Shown here in pieces: positions 1-6,839 of a DNA stretch of 10,112 nt. Location of the stretch: positions 1-10,112 of the forward strand of contig JAHKKQ010000089.1 in NCBI GenBank assembly GCA_020027805.1, given 5' to 3'. The DNA comes from Candidatus Dadabacteria bacterium. Its GTDB lineage: Bacteria; Desulfobacterota_D; UBA1144; Nemesobacterales; UBA2774. Under the pieces are notes generated by a model that saw only the letters and a program-made list of their open reading frames with translations, was not told the origin of the DNA and ran no database searches. Numbering within the stretch: position 1 is the stretch's first letter; every line of letters begins with the position of its first letter. A program made the translations under genes and the position numbers.

Positions 1-1587
1 CTCCTGGCAGGCTTGATCCTGGGTCCGACGATCCTCGGAAGCCTAGCTCCTGAAACCAGCGCATTTTTATTCCCTCAGGAAGGCCCTAACGCTGTTGCCC
101 TTAACGCATTCACGACACTTGCCGTTACCCTGCTGATGCTCGTCGCGGGGATGGAAGTCGACCTCTCGACAATATGGAGGCAGGGCAGGATCGGTCTCAA
201 AGTCGGTACCGCAGGCATGGTAATTCCGTTTTTTCTCGGGTTAGCCGTGGCATTGATTGCTCCCCGGGCCCTTGGCAGCGATATTGATGCCGACCCGCTG
301 GTATTCAGTCTCTTTTTCGCGACAGCCTTATCGATTTCAGCGCTTCCGGTGATCGCCAAGACTCTCATGGACCTGGATCTTTACAGGAGCGATTTCGGAA
401 TGGTTGTCATTAGCGCCGCGATCTTGAACGACCTTATAGGATGGATAATCTTTGCAATTATCCTCGGACTCATAGGGGCGGAATCCGGACATGCGAACAA
501 TATTCTATTGACGATCACGCTTACCCTGGCGTTCGCCGGAATCATGCTTACTTTGGGACGCTCACTGATACACAGGACGCTTCCCTTTCTGCAGGCCTAT
601 ACACGCTGGCCGGGAGGCGTGCTGAGCTTTGCGCTCGTGCTGGCGCTCCTCGGAGCCGCGTTCACCGAGTGGATTGGAATTCATGCAATATTCGGCGCCT
701 TCATCGTGGGAGTGGCGGTAGGCGATTCTTCTCATCTGCGGGAGCGTACCAGGGTTATTATCGATGAGTTCGTTTCCTTTATTTTCGCACCTGTATTCTT
801 TGCGAGTATCGGATTGAAGGTAAATTTCATAACACACTTCGACCTGGTACCCGTATTGACCGTACTGCTGATCGCATGCGTTTGCAAGCTCGCGGGCGGA
901 GTACTGGGGGCTAGGTGGGGAGATATGACCAAGCGCGACGCCTGGGCGGTCGGGTTCGCGATGAACGCCAGAGGCGCTATGGAGATAATCCTCGGCTTGC
1001 TCGCCCTTCAAGCGGGGATCATACGTCCGCGCCTGTTCGTGGCCCTCGTCATCATGGCCATCATTACTTCGATGATAAGCGGCCCCGCGATCAGGCTCAT
1101 ACTCCGTCTCGGCAAGAAACGCACACTCCTGGACGCAATATCTTCGAGGCTCTTCACGCGCGAGCTCCAGGCCTTCTCGAGCCGCATGGCGATACACGAG
1201 CTCACGACAATGGCGTGCGAGGCGTCCGGTCTCGATACGAGTGAAGTGGAAGCGGCGGTCTGGGAAAGGGAAGAGACCCTGCCCACCGGAATCGGCAACG
1301 GTGTCGCGCTGCCCCACGCCCGTATAGAAGGAATCAGCAAACCGATCGTAGCCGTCGGCATCTCCGCCACGGGAATCGACTTCGACGCGCCGGACGGTAA
1401 GCCCGCATACGTGATATTTCTTATCCTCACACCTGTCGATGCCCCGGACACGCAGCTCGAAATCACCGCGGAGCTGGCCAAGCTCTTCCGTGTATTCGGA
1501 ATGACGGAGAGGGTACTTAAGATAAAAAGCTATACCGAGTTCCTGGCTCTCGTTAAGAGCTCCACTGTCGAAGCCAATCCCGCCTGA
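1..1587 (+). CDS. CPA2-type cation/proton antiporter fused to a C-terminal PTS EIIA domain (5' end cut off)
   Basis: Inner-membrane monovalent cation/proton antiporter of the CPA2 (KefB/NapA-like) family. The reading frame is open from base 1 and begins inside the conserved LLAGLILGPTILG stretch of an early helix, so the true start lies upstream of the window; the TTG at 13 is not the start. Counting from base 1, the membrane part spans about residues 1-380. It carries an Asn-Asp pair at 143-144 (LNDLIGW), the ion-site position in this superfamily, plus FFASIGLKV and the MNARGAMEIILG helix. Residues about 385-525 form a type-2/nitrogen EIIA-like domain with the phosphorylatable His at residue 439 in ALPHAR. 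In the CPA superfamily an ND pair is usually linked to electroneutral exchange and DD to electrogenic exchange. I infer that the EIIA domain lets PTS phosphorylation or metabolic state tune ion exchange. The fusion architecture is known in other bacteria. The TGA stop lies 45 bases from the end of a convergent gene. Confidence 0.92.
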   Translation, partial: LLAGLILGPTILGSLAPETSAFLFPQEGPNAVALNAFTTLAVTLLMLVAGMEVDLSTIWRQGRIGLKVGTAGMVIPFFLGLAVALIAPRALGSDIDADPLVFSLFFATALSISALPVIAKTLMDLDLYRSDFGMVVISAAILNDLIGWIIFAIILGLIGAESGHANNILLTITLTLAFAGIMLTLGRSLIHRTLPFLQAYTRWPGGVLSFALVLALLGAAFTEWIGIHAIFGAFIVGVAVGDSSHLRERTRVIIDEFVSFIFAPVFFASIGLKVNFITHFDLVPVLTVLLIACVCKLAGGVLGARWGDMTKRDAWAVGFAMNARGAMEIILGLLALQAGIIRPRLFVALVIMAIITSMISGPAIRLILRLGKKRTLLDAISSRLFTRELQAFSSRMAIHELTTMACEASGLDTSEVEAAVWEREETLPTGIGNGVALPHARIEGISKPIVAVGISATGIDFDAPDGKPAYVIFLILTPVDAPDTQLEITAELAKLFRVFGMTERVLKIKSYTEFLALVKSSTVEANPA

Positions 1588-1632
1588 TATTAAACGGCGT
1601 CTTTATGGTGAAGGCCGCAAACATTTCAATTC

Positions 1633-2520
1633 CTAACGGAACATCGGCAAATAACTATAGACAAGAATGAGAAGAAAAGCCGCAACATAGAGGTATCTGA
1701 TGGATTTGCTCCGTTCACCCGACTGAGATACGCCCATTGCGATGAGAAGCCAGCCGAATCCCTCGACAGTCGCGACCGAGTAAGTCGTAACACAGAACAA
1801 TATGAGAGACACATCTCTCAGCCTCGATACGGCTGCCATCGAGGGAATTAAAAATAATATTGCGACGGCGCCTTCGATCAATACAGTCCAGTATGTAAGG
1901 ATTTCCGAAACGAGATGAAGCCTTGACGGTAGAATCGGTATGTCCAAGCCCCGGGCCGGCAATTCCCCGTCTATATGCTGCTCAACGAACAGCGTCAGAC
2001 TGTCCATTTCATAATCGTCTAGGCTCAGGACAGACCCTGTAAACGCCTCGAACCTCGGATCGGTCAGCATAGTTATACTGAAAAAGCGGCCGTCCATAAA
2101 GTCGCCCGACAGGAACGCCTTCCAGAGCAGGGCGAATGCGAATGCGAGCCCTATCAGTGTTTTTCCGTTGAAAGCGAGACAGCGTTCGGAATCACGAGAG
2201 AATAGTGCGATAGTGACCGCGAGGCACCAGTAGAACAGAAGGTATGCATGGTTATCGGGGAGCGGCCAGTCGAGAAAAACGCGCAGTCCCGTGAGGAAAG
2301 CGAGAGGCAGCCAAATGAATTTGCTCCTCAGCTGTCCGGGGATGAGAAGCCCGAGTGCCGCGAATGCAAGGGTCAGCGGCCTCACGGTCCTGTCACCGAC
2401 CGGCCGCAGCACCATGTCGAGGAGCGTGAGCCTCAAGGAGAGATCCACAATGTTCATCCCGCCTATCCCTGCATGGATTCCGTTCAGCCGTTCGGCTATT
2501 CGCTCTTTAATTCCCTTCAA
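1633..2520 (-). CDS. Polytopic membrane protein, HTTM-like
   Basis: A 295-residue membrane protein with about seven hydrophobic segments and a short C-terminal tail ending in YSYLPMFR. The stretch LPDNHAYLLFYWCLAVTIAL and the overall layout recall bacterial proteins related to the HTTM/vitamin-K-carboxylase-like membrane domain. That link comes from memory of the family and is tentative; no catalytic function can be assigned. The start is TTG at 2520. It is chosen because GAGG sits six bases upstream, whereas the first in-frame ATG (residue 22) has only a weak purine stretch. The gene begins 14 bases before the upstream gene's stop (2507-2520), which implies translational coupling. The loop between the fourth and fifth segments (about residues 135-190) is polar and acidic and could be a large extracytoplasmic loop. 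A DoxX-like protein is an alternative. Confidence 0.72.
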   Translation of the reverse strand: MKGIKERIAERLNGIHAGIGGMNIVDLSLRLTLLDMVLRPVGDRTVRPLTLAFAALGLLIPGQLRSKFIWLPLAFLTGLRVFLDWPLPDNHAYLLFYWCLAVTIALFSRDSERCLAFNGKTLIGLAFAFALLWKAFLSGDFMDGRFFSITMLTDPRFEAFTGSVLSLDDYEMDSLTLFVEQHIDGELPARGLDIPILPSRLHLVSEILTYWTVLIEGAVAILFLIPSMAAVSRLRDVSLILFCVTTYSVATVEGFGWLLIAMGVSQSGERSKSIRYLYVAAFLLILVYSYLPMFR

Positions 2521-2941
2521 GCGGAACCTCGAGAGACCTGACCACGGACCCTGAAGGAATCAGGGCAGCGGGATCGTATTCTGTTTTCCAGACCTGAATT
2601 ATTATTGAACACGCAGCCCCGTGCTCCGGAGACGGTATCTTGGACAGCTCGGCTGCCAGGCGTGTAAGGTAGGTCTCAGTGGGCAGAGCGGCCGCCCTTA
2701 AGGCCGTATCACGCAGATAATCCGGAATAACGATCTCTCGCCTAACGCCGGGACTGATCGAATACGCGTGTACGTGCCTCCGCCGCGGGGCGTCGGATGT
2801 TGAGAACATGCCGAAGCCCCCGCCCGACCACGGGCTTAGTCCGTAACTATGTGCCAGGTAGAGCTGCGTTAACGCGACGACCGTCAGCAGCAATACGGGA
2901 ATACAGCGGAGACACGCCTTTGAACAGAGGTGTTTAATCAT
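2507..2941 (-). CDS. Small membrane-anchored or exported protein paired with the HTTM-like gene
   Basis: A 144-residue protein of unknown function. The N-terminus (about residues 13-32, CIPVLLLTVVALTQLYLAHS) is hydrophobic and follows a short basic stretch, so it is an uncleaved anchor or a signal peptide. Next comes the distinctive motif LSPWSGGGFGMFST (about residues 35-48). I recall this motif in small proteins encoded next to HTTM-like membrane proteins, so the adjacency here is probably conserved, but I cannot run the search. The remainder is soluble, mixed alpha/beta in appearance, and likely faces the periplasm. The start is ATG at 2939-2941 with GGGGA a few bases upstream. Its 3' end overlaps the next gene by 14 bases, so the two are translated together and may form a complex. 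The preceding gene ends 65 bases upstream on the same strand, so they may share a transcript. Confidence 0.75.
   Translation of the reverse strand: MIKHLCSKACLRCIPVLLLTVVALTQLYLAHSYGLSPWSGGGFGMFSTSDAPRRRHVHAYSISPGVRREIVIPDYLRDTALRAAALPTETYLTRLAAELSKIPSPEHGAACSIIIQVWKTEYDPAALIPSGSVVRSLEVPLEGN
2527..2530 (-). promoter_or_regulatory. Ribosome binding site supporting the TTG start at 2520
   Basis: On the minus strand GAGG lies six bases before the TTG at 2520, inside the 3' end of the upstream gene. This spacing favours TTG over the ATG 21 codons further in, and it fits coupled translation of the overlapping pair. Confidence 0.6.
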
Positions 2942-3006
2942 TTTCCCCGGCCGGCAGTCGATTATCCGTAAATACCGACTCGTAAGGTGCCGCCACCGTT
3001 AGTGTG

Positions 3007-3693
3007 TCAGTACCCGGGCGGTGTGTCGACAACTACATAGACGACGTCTCCCTGCTGATACGCCTGGTTATACCACGTAGAGCCGCATTGATAATACGCC
3101 ACTCCGTTCGCATAGACCGTTGTCGGGTTACAGGTCATCGAGTTGAACGCGGAGACAGTCAAAGCGGTTCCCACAGCTACGGCAGCCATGGCGCCGACGG
3201 GGTACTCCACATTGTCGCCCCACTCCCAATCGTCGTCATATCTGTTGTAGTCGTTGTCATCGTAAAATTCCTGACGGTCATTCCGGGCGTTGTTGCCGTA
3301 GTCCTGCCAGTCCTCACGCTTGTCCGTCTGGTAGTCCTGACGGTCGTCCTGGAAGTCCTTTGAATTATCCGCGCGCTTGTCCTGGAAGTCCTTCGCCTTG
3401 TCCGGATTCGAGGCCTTGTAATCCTGCGCCTTCTGTTTCCTCTGGCCTGTATGGCTGCTGCTCCGCTGTACGCTCCGGGAGCTCGATCTGTTCGAGTGAC
3501 TGCCGAAATCGCTCGATTTCATGGACCCTGTCCGTGCGGGCCCCTTCTTGCTTATGTTCCTGTTGGCGCTTCTGCCCTGCCCTTTGCCGCTGTGTCCTTT
3601 TCCGCGCGCATAGGTATCGAGAGCGCTGAAAAGGAATACCGAGATGACCGCGAATAATAATATTTTTGTTATCAACTTTATATCGGTTCTCAT
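3007..3693 (-). CDS. Secreted low-complexity protein with an 11-residue repeat array and a Cys/Tyr-rich C-terminal module
   Basis: A 228-residue exported protein of unknown function. Residues 1-29 form a signal peptide (hydrophobic ITKILLFAVISVFLFSALD, then a TYA-R cleavage-like site). Residues 30-85 are Gly/Ser/Arg/Lys-rich. Residues 88-153 are six consecutive 11-residue units rich in Asp, Arg, Gln and aromatics, each ending in Asp or Glu. Residues 164-183 are Ala/Val-rich and could insert in a membrane. The C-terminus carries two Cys (188 and 203) and a Tyr-rich segment, YANGVAYYQCGSTWYNQAYQ, ending in VVVDTPPGY. I recall this C-terminal module in many uncharacterised proteobacterial envelope proteins; the two Cys could form a disulfide. 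The ATG overlaps the stop of the upstream DUF2092-like gene as ATGA, which gives translational coupling. A purine-rich GGAGGCGGAGAAGAA precedes the ATG. Confidence 0.8.
   Translation of the reverse strand: MRTDIKLITKILLFAVISVFLFSALDTYARGKGHSGKGQGRSANRNISKKGPARTGSMKSSDFGSHSNRSSSRSVQRSSSHTGQRKQKAQDYKASNPDKAKDFQDKRADNSKDFQDDRQDYQTDKREDWQDYGNNARNDRQEFYDDNDYNRYDDDWEWGDNVEYPVGAMAAVAVGTALTVSAFNSMTCNPTTVYANGVAYYQCGSTWYNQAYQQGDVVYVVVDTPPGY
3235..3432 (-). repeat. Six tandem 11-residue coding repeats
   Basis: These bases encode residues 88-153 of the secreted protein as six 11-residue units: KAQDYKASNPD, KAKDFQDKRAD, NSKDFQDDRQD, YQTDKREDWQD, YGNNARNDRQE and FYDDNDYNRYD. The fourth position is Asp in five units and Asn in one, and the last is always Asp or Glu. 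At DNA level a 15-base direct repeat recurs 33 bases apart (3346-3360 and 3379-3393), exactly three times the codon span of one unit divided by three. The array therefore looks like an amplified coding repeat rather than a mobile element. Confidence 0.8.
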
Positions 3694-4503
3694 TTCTTCT
3701 CCGCCTCCTTTTCTTCGGTTTTTAGCTCCGCGCGCAGCGCCGGCGCGAACGCGATCTTCTGCATATTCTCTGCCGGTTTGAACACGAAGAGCGAATTAGA
3801 TACGGCAGGCTTAAAGTTCCAGTCCCTGAAGGTCGTCCTGAACTGCGGCTCCCCGGGGGCATTCTTGTAATCGATGACGAGTCTCATTTGGAGCGGATCG
3901 CCCTCGGATGCGATCCAGACCTGAAAATCGATGTTCTTTTGTCCTGAACGCCAGGTGGTCGCACAATACCCCGTTTATCGTCGATTGGTCTACGAATCCC
4001 CCGGCAAATATCTCCTTCTTCACCCACCCGGACACGTCGCTCGATATCAGCTGCCCGAGCGGGAGCGGCATCTGAAGATCCTCGGTAAAATAATCTATGG
4101 CCTGGTTTATATCCCCCGGCCTCGGAACGCTGGCATAGACGTTATCATCGATGTCGGAGTAATAGATGTCTTTGCCGTCAAATACGAACAGCTTCTTACT
4201 CCCGTCCCTCGAGACTATGTCGGAGCGCACCTTATCGGGACGCACCACCGTAAGCTTGTGGACGCCTCCGAACTCTATCTTCTGGCCGTTTCCCTGGAGA
4301 GCGTCGTACTCCTGCTCCGCAGTGAAGCTGAAGCTGCCGGCCTTCGAGAGGAATTCGAACGATTCCATAAGATCCGATATGGATTCGGGATCGATCCTGG
4401 GCGCGTCCTTGACCTCGATGCCCTCCTCCGTCTGTGAATATGCGGGAAAAACAACGAAAACGATCAAGGAACCAAGTAACATCCCTAACACAGTTGTCTT
4501 CAT
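3690..4503 (-). pseudogene. DUF2092-like exported protein, interrupted by a one-base frameshift
   Basis: An exported protein matching my recollection of the DUF2092 family, possibly LolA/LolB-like in fold (tentative). The ATG at 4501-4503 is preceded by GGGGGTG, and residues 1-23 form a signal peptide ending near PAYSQ. The first frame reads well to NGVLCDHLAFRT and then degenerates. Dropping one A from the four-A run (TTTT at 3937-3940 on the plus strand) restores a continuous frame through KNIDFQVWIASEGDPLQMRL and TTFRDWNFKPAVSNSLFVFK to a stop at 3690-3692. No stop occurs between the junction and the next in-frame ATG at 3885-3887. The repaired product is 270 residues, a sensible family length. 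Its stop overlaps the next gene's ATG (ATGA), so the downstream frame is clearly the native one. A homopolymer sequencing error is the simplest explanation; a true frameshift mutation is the alternative. Confidence 0.85.
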
Positions 4504-4788
4504 AACACACCCCCATAATTTATTTCGACTCAATACTTGCCAATTTACATATCCGCCAGCAAGCAATACACAGGGGATATCATTCCCTCGTTTGATACGG
4601 TCATTGCGCGGCCTGACCCTCTTTTATATCTTTCCGCTTCCGGGTTTGCTCATGCAACAGACAGTCGAGTCTCAAGGCGTGCCCGGACAAGACGTACATC
4701 AGTCTCGTTTGATAACGCTGGGCAATATAGAGATATCCACCCTGATTTATGGAAACCATCATGCAGCCCGGCCGGATTAACTTCCCTT
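4504..4788. other. Intergenic region between the aquaporin 3' end and the DUF2092-like 5' end
   Basis: This 285-base gap holds no convincing gene; the open frames crossing it on the plus strand run antisense into the neighbouring genes. It must contain any promoter specific to the four-gene unit downstream on the minus strand. A TTGGCA on the minus strand is followed 17 bases later by AATTAT, but that would leave almost no leader before the ATG at 4503, so I do not call it a promoter. The palindrome CCGGCCGG lies near 4766-4775, with no T-run to make it a terminator. Confidence 0.5.
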
Positions 4789-5415
4789 CTATTTATCGTC
4801 CGGGTTGAGCGCGTAGAACGCGAGCGCCGCAACCGCCCCGCCCAGGAAATTCGCGACGAGGAAAATCCATATATTGGTCACCGCAGATATTCCCATCACT
4901 GTTATTCCCAGAGCAATCGCCGGATTAAACGCCCCGCCCGAGATGGCGCCGGCCGAATAAGCCCCGATCACAACCGTAAATCCGATGGCGAGCCCGTAAA
5001 ACGAATTCCCCGCCGTGTTCTTGGACGTCGCGGTGTTGAGAACGACGTAGCAGAGCGCGAACGTAAAGAGAAACTCCACTATGAGCGCGTAAGCGATGTT
5101 GGGCGTCATGGGCGTTACCTCCGGCATCCCTTTCAAATAGAGCGCAAGGAGACCCGCGACTACAGCTGCCGCCCACTGGGCTATCATGTAAATCGGCGCG
5201 TCTGCCGAGGGGCAGCGCCCCCTCATCCAGACAGCGAGCGTCACAGCCGGGTTATAGTGTCCGCCTGAAATATGCCCGCCTGCGTATACCATGACCATGA
5301 GCACCGAGCCGATCGCGAGTGGTGCCATCACGCCTGCCCCGGGATCGAGCACAGTTAAACCCACAGTCAATACGAAAAAGAAAGTGCCTATGAATTCGAC
5401 CGCGTATTTCTTCAT
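4789..5415 (-). CDS. Aquaporin-family (MIP) channel with an atypical selectivity filter
   Basis: A 208-residue MIP-family channel with six membrane helices and both re-entrant loops: GGHISGGHYNPAVT (NPA at 55-57) and GAISGGAFNPAIA (NPA at 164-166). The ATG at 5413-5415 follows GGGAGGG at good spacing; the GTG 20 codons upstream adds a charged, unconserved tail and is rejected. Aligned by hand to my memory of E. coli AqpZ, the four aromatic/arginine filter positions (Phe43, His174, Thr183, Arg189) are Ile35, Ala152, Gly161 and Ile167. The usual Arg directly after the second NPA is therefore absent and the pore should be wide and hydrophobic. Water-only selectivity is doubtful; small neutral solutes or gases are possible. 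It is the last gene of a likely three-gene unit, 73 bases after the lipoprotein gene, and sits in the inner membrane. Confidence 0.93.
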   Translation of the reverse strand: MKKYAVEFIGTFFFVLTVGLTVLDPGAGVMAPLAIGSVLMVMVYAGGHISGGHYNPAVTLAVWMRGRCPSADAPIYMIAQWAAAVVAGLLALYLKGMPEVTPMTPNIAYALIVEFLFTFALCYVVLNTATSKNTAGNSFYGLAIGFTVVIGAYSAGAISGGAFNPAIALGITVMGISAVTNIWIFLVANFLGGAVAALAFYALNPDDK

Positions 5416-5488
5416 ATCGTTACCCTCCCTCTTGTCGAAATCCTTGTCACTGGTTGTTTTTACACGCCCGCTCACACAGGCCCCGGTC

Positions 5489-5707
5489 TTATTTACTGAT
5501 CATATATCCGGTGAGAGCCCCGGCGCCCGCTCCTACGGCCGTCCCTACCCAGAGGTTCCCTCCCGAAATCGCCGCTATACCAAGCCCGGCGCCCGCTCCT
5601 ATTGCCCCTCCGCTCACTGTACCCTGCTGAGTCTTCGACATATTGGTGCATCCCGCGACTGGCAGGATTATAGAAGCTGCTAGAATCAGATATTTGATTT
5701 TTTTCAT
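5489..5707 (-). CDS. Small glycine-zipper lipoprotein
   Basis: A 72-residue lipoprotein. Residues 1-19 form a lipoprotein signal peptide with two-three N-terminal lysines and the lipobox LPVAGC, so Cys20 is the expected lipidated residue. Thr21-Asn22 follows, with no Asp at +2, so outer-membrane sorting would be predicted by the E. coli rule. The mature part is short and made of two glycine-zipper segments (residues about 33-50, GGAIGAGAGLGIAAISGG, and 55-67, GTAVGAGAGALTG) of the kind seen in the 17-kDa-antigen/OsmB-like group. Such segments pack as paired helices in or on membranes. The ATG at 5705-5707 has a strong AAAGGAGAT five bases upstream. It lies 30 bases after the upstream exported-protein gene, so the two are very likely co-transcribed. 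The exact role is unknown; envelope stability or stress is inference. Confidence 0.88.
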   Translation of the reverse strand: MKKIKYLILAASIILPVAGCTNMSKTQQGTVSGGAIGAGAGLGIAAISGGNLWVGTAVGAGAGALTGYMISK

Positions 5708-5737
5708 TTTTGATCTCCTTTTTGAAGTCCTGTCAGA

Positions 5738-6169
5738 TTAATTCAACGGCTTGCCCCCTATGCCGGTCTTAATGTTGGGCTTAATCATCGTGTCCCATAT
5801 CACGGCCATCACAGGCGTATCAGTCTTGTCGGGATTATCCTGATAGAACTTATCGACCATGGCTACGACCTGACTCATCGTCATAGGGGAATTCGAAGCG
5901 GCTTCGACTATCTTCGTCACGAACGTATCCCGCTTCTGATCGGGATACCTCTCCATTATCACTTCTTCTATCGTAACGACGTGTCCCGCTCCCCAGACGA
6001 ACGCGACCTTGGAATTCTCGTCCATGGCTACCCACTGATCACCCTTTAGCACCGGCATTTCCCTCTCTACCGCCTCGGCTATCGTTTCCCCGGCGGACGC
6101 TCCGTTGCTCATACAGGCAACGACGCCGATAACAACAAAGAACAATAAAACTTGACTCAGCCTTCTCAT
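5738..6169 (-). CDS. Small exported protein, possibly Rap1a/Tai-like
   Basis: A 143-residue exported protein. The start is ATG at 6167-6169, with AGGAGGGAG directly upstream; the frame stays open to 6400 but that extension has no ribosome site and hides the signal peptide. Residues 1-26 form the signal sequence. Either signal peptidase I cuts after NGASA or the VVAC at 17-20 acts as a weak lipobox. The mature domain ends with a helix-rich stretch (about residues 97-132, MTMSQVVAMVDKFYQDNPDK and onward to VMAVIWDTMIKP). This resembles the C-terminal half of the Rap1a/Tai immunity-like family, where a Gln-Leu/Val...Val-x-Lys-(Phe/Tyr) helix precedes a short acidic turn. That similarity is recalled, not computed. 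No toxin or type VI gene is seen nearby, so an immunity role is not supported. First gene of the lipoprotein-aquaporin unit. Confidence 0.78.
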   Translation of the reverse strand: MRRLSQVLLFFVVIGVVACMSNGASAGETIAEAVEREMPVLKGDQWVAMDENSKVAFVWGAGHVVTIEEVIMERYPDQKRDTFVTKIVEAASNSPMTMSQVVAMVDKFYQDNPDKTDTPVMAVIWDTMIKPNIKTGIGGKPLN

Positions 6170-6281
6170 GAAACTCCCTCCTGTCGAAAAATGATTTATT
6201 CCGGCAACTAATTTTTTATTAAGCGCGCTAATCGATAACATTCGCTCTGCAAGCCGCTCCGACCCTGAACTGTAGATTCGA

Positions 6282-6302
6282 GATATATTGCTCAGATATA
6301 TC
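6282..6302. repeat. Dyad GATATAT-N7-ATATATC, candidate operator
   Basis: The arms GATATAT (6282-6288) and ATATATC (6296-6302) are perfect inverted copies around a seven-base spacer. The same bases also contain a direct repeat AGATATAT at 6281 and 6294. The site lies about 115-130 bases upstream of the start at 6169, a reasonable place for a dimeric regulator. AT-rich dyads of this size also arise by chance. Confidence 0.35.
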
Positions 6303-6649
6303 GATTGGAATTCCGGACAGTATATTTCAGAATGCGAAAAAGACGGCGGCTTCAGCACGGCTTCAACAATGCGAATGTCATCACCCCCCATGATACACAT
6401 ATACGCAGTAACAATAATTATCAGGAATCCTTTTGCCTTATTGTTCCTTTGCAGAACTACGAGAGAATTCTAGCACGTTTGCTTTTTGTTTTGAATATTA
6501 GATTTTAATGCCGGAATAATTCTTATAACCGGCTTGCAACACTGATAATTGTATTTGCATTCTCACTTGTCAAAGCAGGCGGGCCTGGCATTTCCGTCCG
6601 ATTTATTCATATCGCCTCAGATCTAATTTCCCTATTAAAGTCGTTATTC

Positions 6650-6663
6650 GAGCCCGGCGGCTC
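6650..6663. repeat. Short GC stem-loop GAGCC-CGGC-GGCTC
   Basis: A perfect five-base stem with a four-base loop stands out within an AT-rich gap. It is followed on the plus strand by CGTGTAAAAAA, an A-run and not a T-run, so it is not an intrinsic terminator on either strand. It could be a leader hairpin or a chance structure. Confidence 0.35.
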
Positions 6664-6834
6664 CGTGTAAAAAAGGGAGAATCTGAATTATTGTTGGCTG
6701 GTGACGAGTGTGAAAAGTTATGCTCATCCCGAGATAAATAAAGTATTTTCATAGGCGGAGATTCAGACCATTGATTATAAGACCGTTTTATCGGAAACTT
6801 TAATCCCCGTGCTATTTAAGAGTTGGACATTGAC

Positions 6835-6839
6835 AGGAG
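6835..6839 (+). promoter_or_regulatory. Ribosome binding site that decides the GH63 start
   Basis: AGGAG abuts the ATG at 6840 with no spacing, which is too close for that ATG to be used. It is six bases from the next in-frame ATG at 6846, which is therefore the likely start of the glycosidase. Confidence 0.7.

Noticed and set aside
13..15. TTG as start of the antiporter
   Set aside because: The frame is open to base 1 and codes for the conserved LLAG residues before it, so the gene is simply cut by the window edge.
562..1317. Long open frame on the minus strand inside the antiporter gene
   Set aside because: Antisense to a well-conserved transporter; its translation is low-complexity, charged and lacks any recognisable domain.
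1588..1632. Bidirectional terminator between the convergent genes
   Set aside because: Only a weak CGGC/GCCG pairing with a long loop and no T-run was seen.
3346..3393. 15-base direct repeat as a mobile-element or attachment-site signature
   Set aside because: The 33-base spacing equals 11 codons and matches the protein repeat, so it is explained by the coding array.
4166..4780. 204-codon open frame on the plus strand across the gap before the DUF2092-like gene
   Set aside because: Mostly antisense to the DUF2092-like gene, and the gap part has no recognisable protein or ribosome site.
4537..5268. 243-codon open frame on the plus strand
   Set aside because: Runs antisense through the aquaporin gene, is Arg/His-rich and has no ribosome site; a GC-driven shadow.
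6170..6400. N-terminal extension of the small exported protein up to 6400
   Set aside because: The internal ATG at 6169 has a strong ribosome site and starts a proper signal peptide; the extension would bury it.
6510..6533. GCCGG/CCGGC stem as an intrinsic terminator
   Set aside because: Only five pairs, a 14-base loop and no T-run on either strand.
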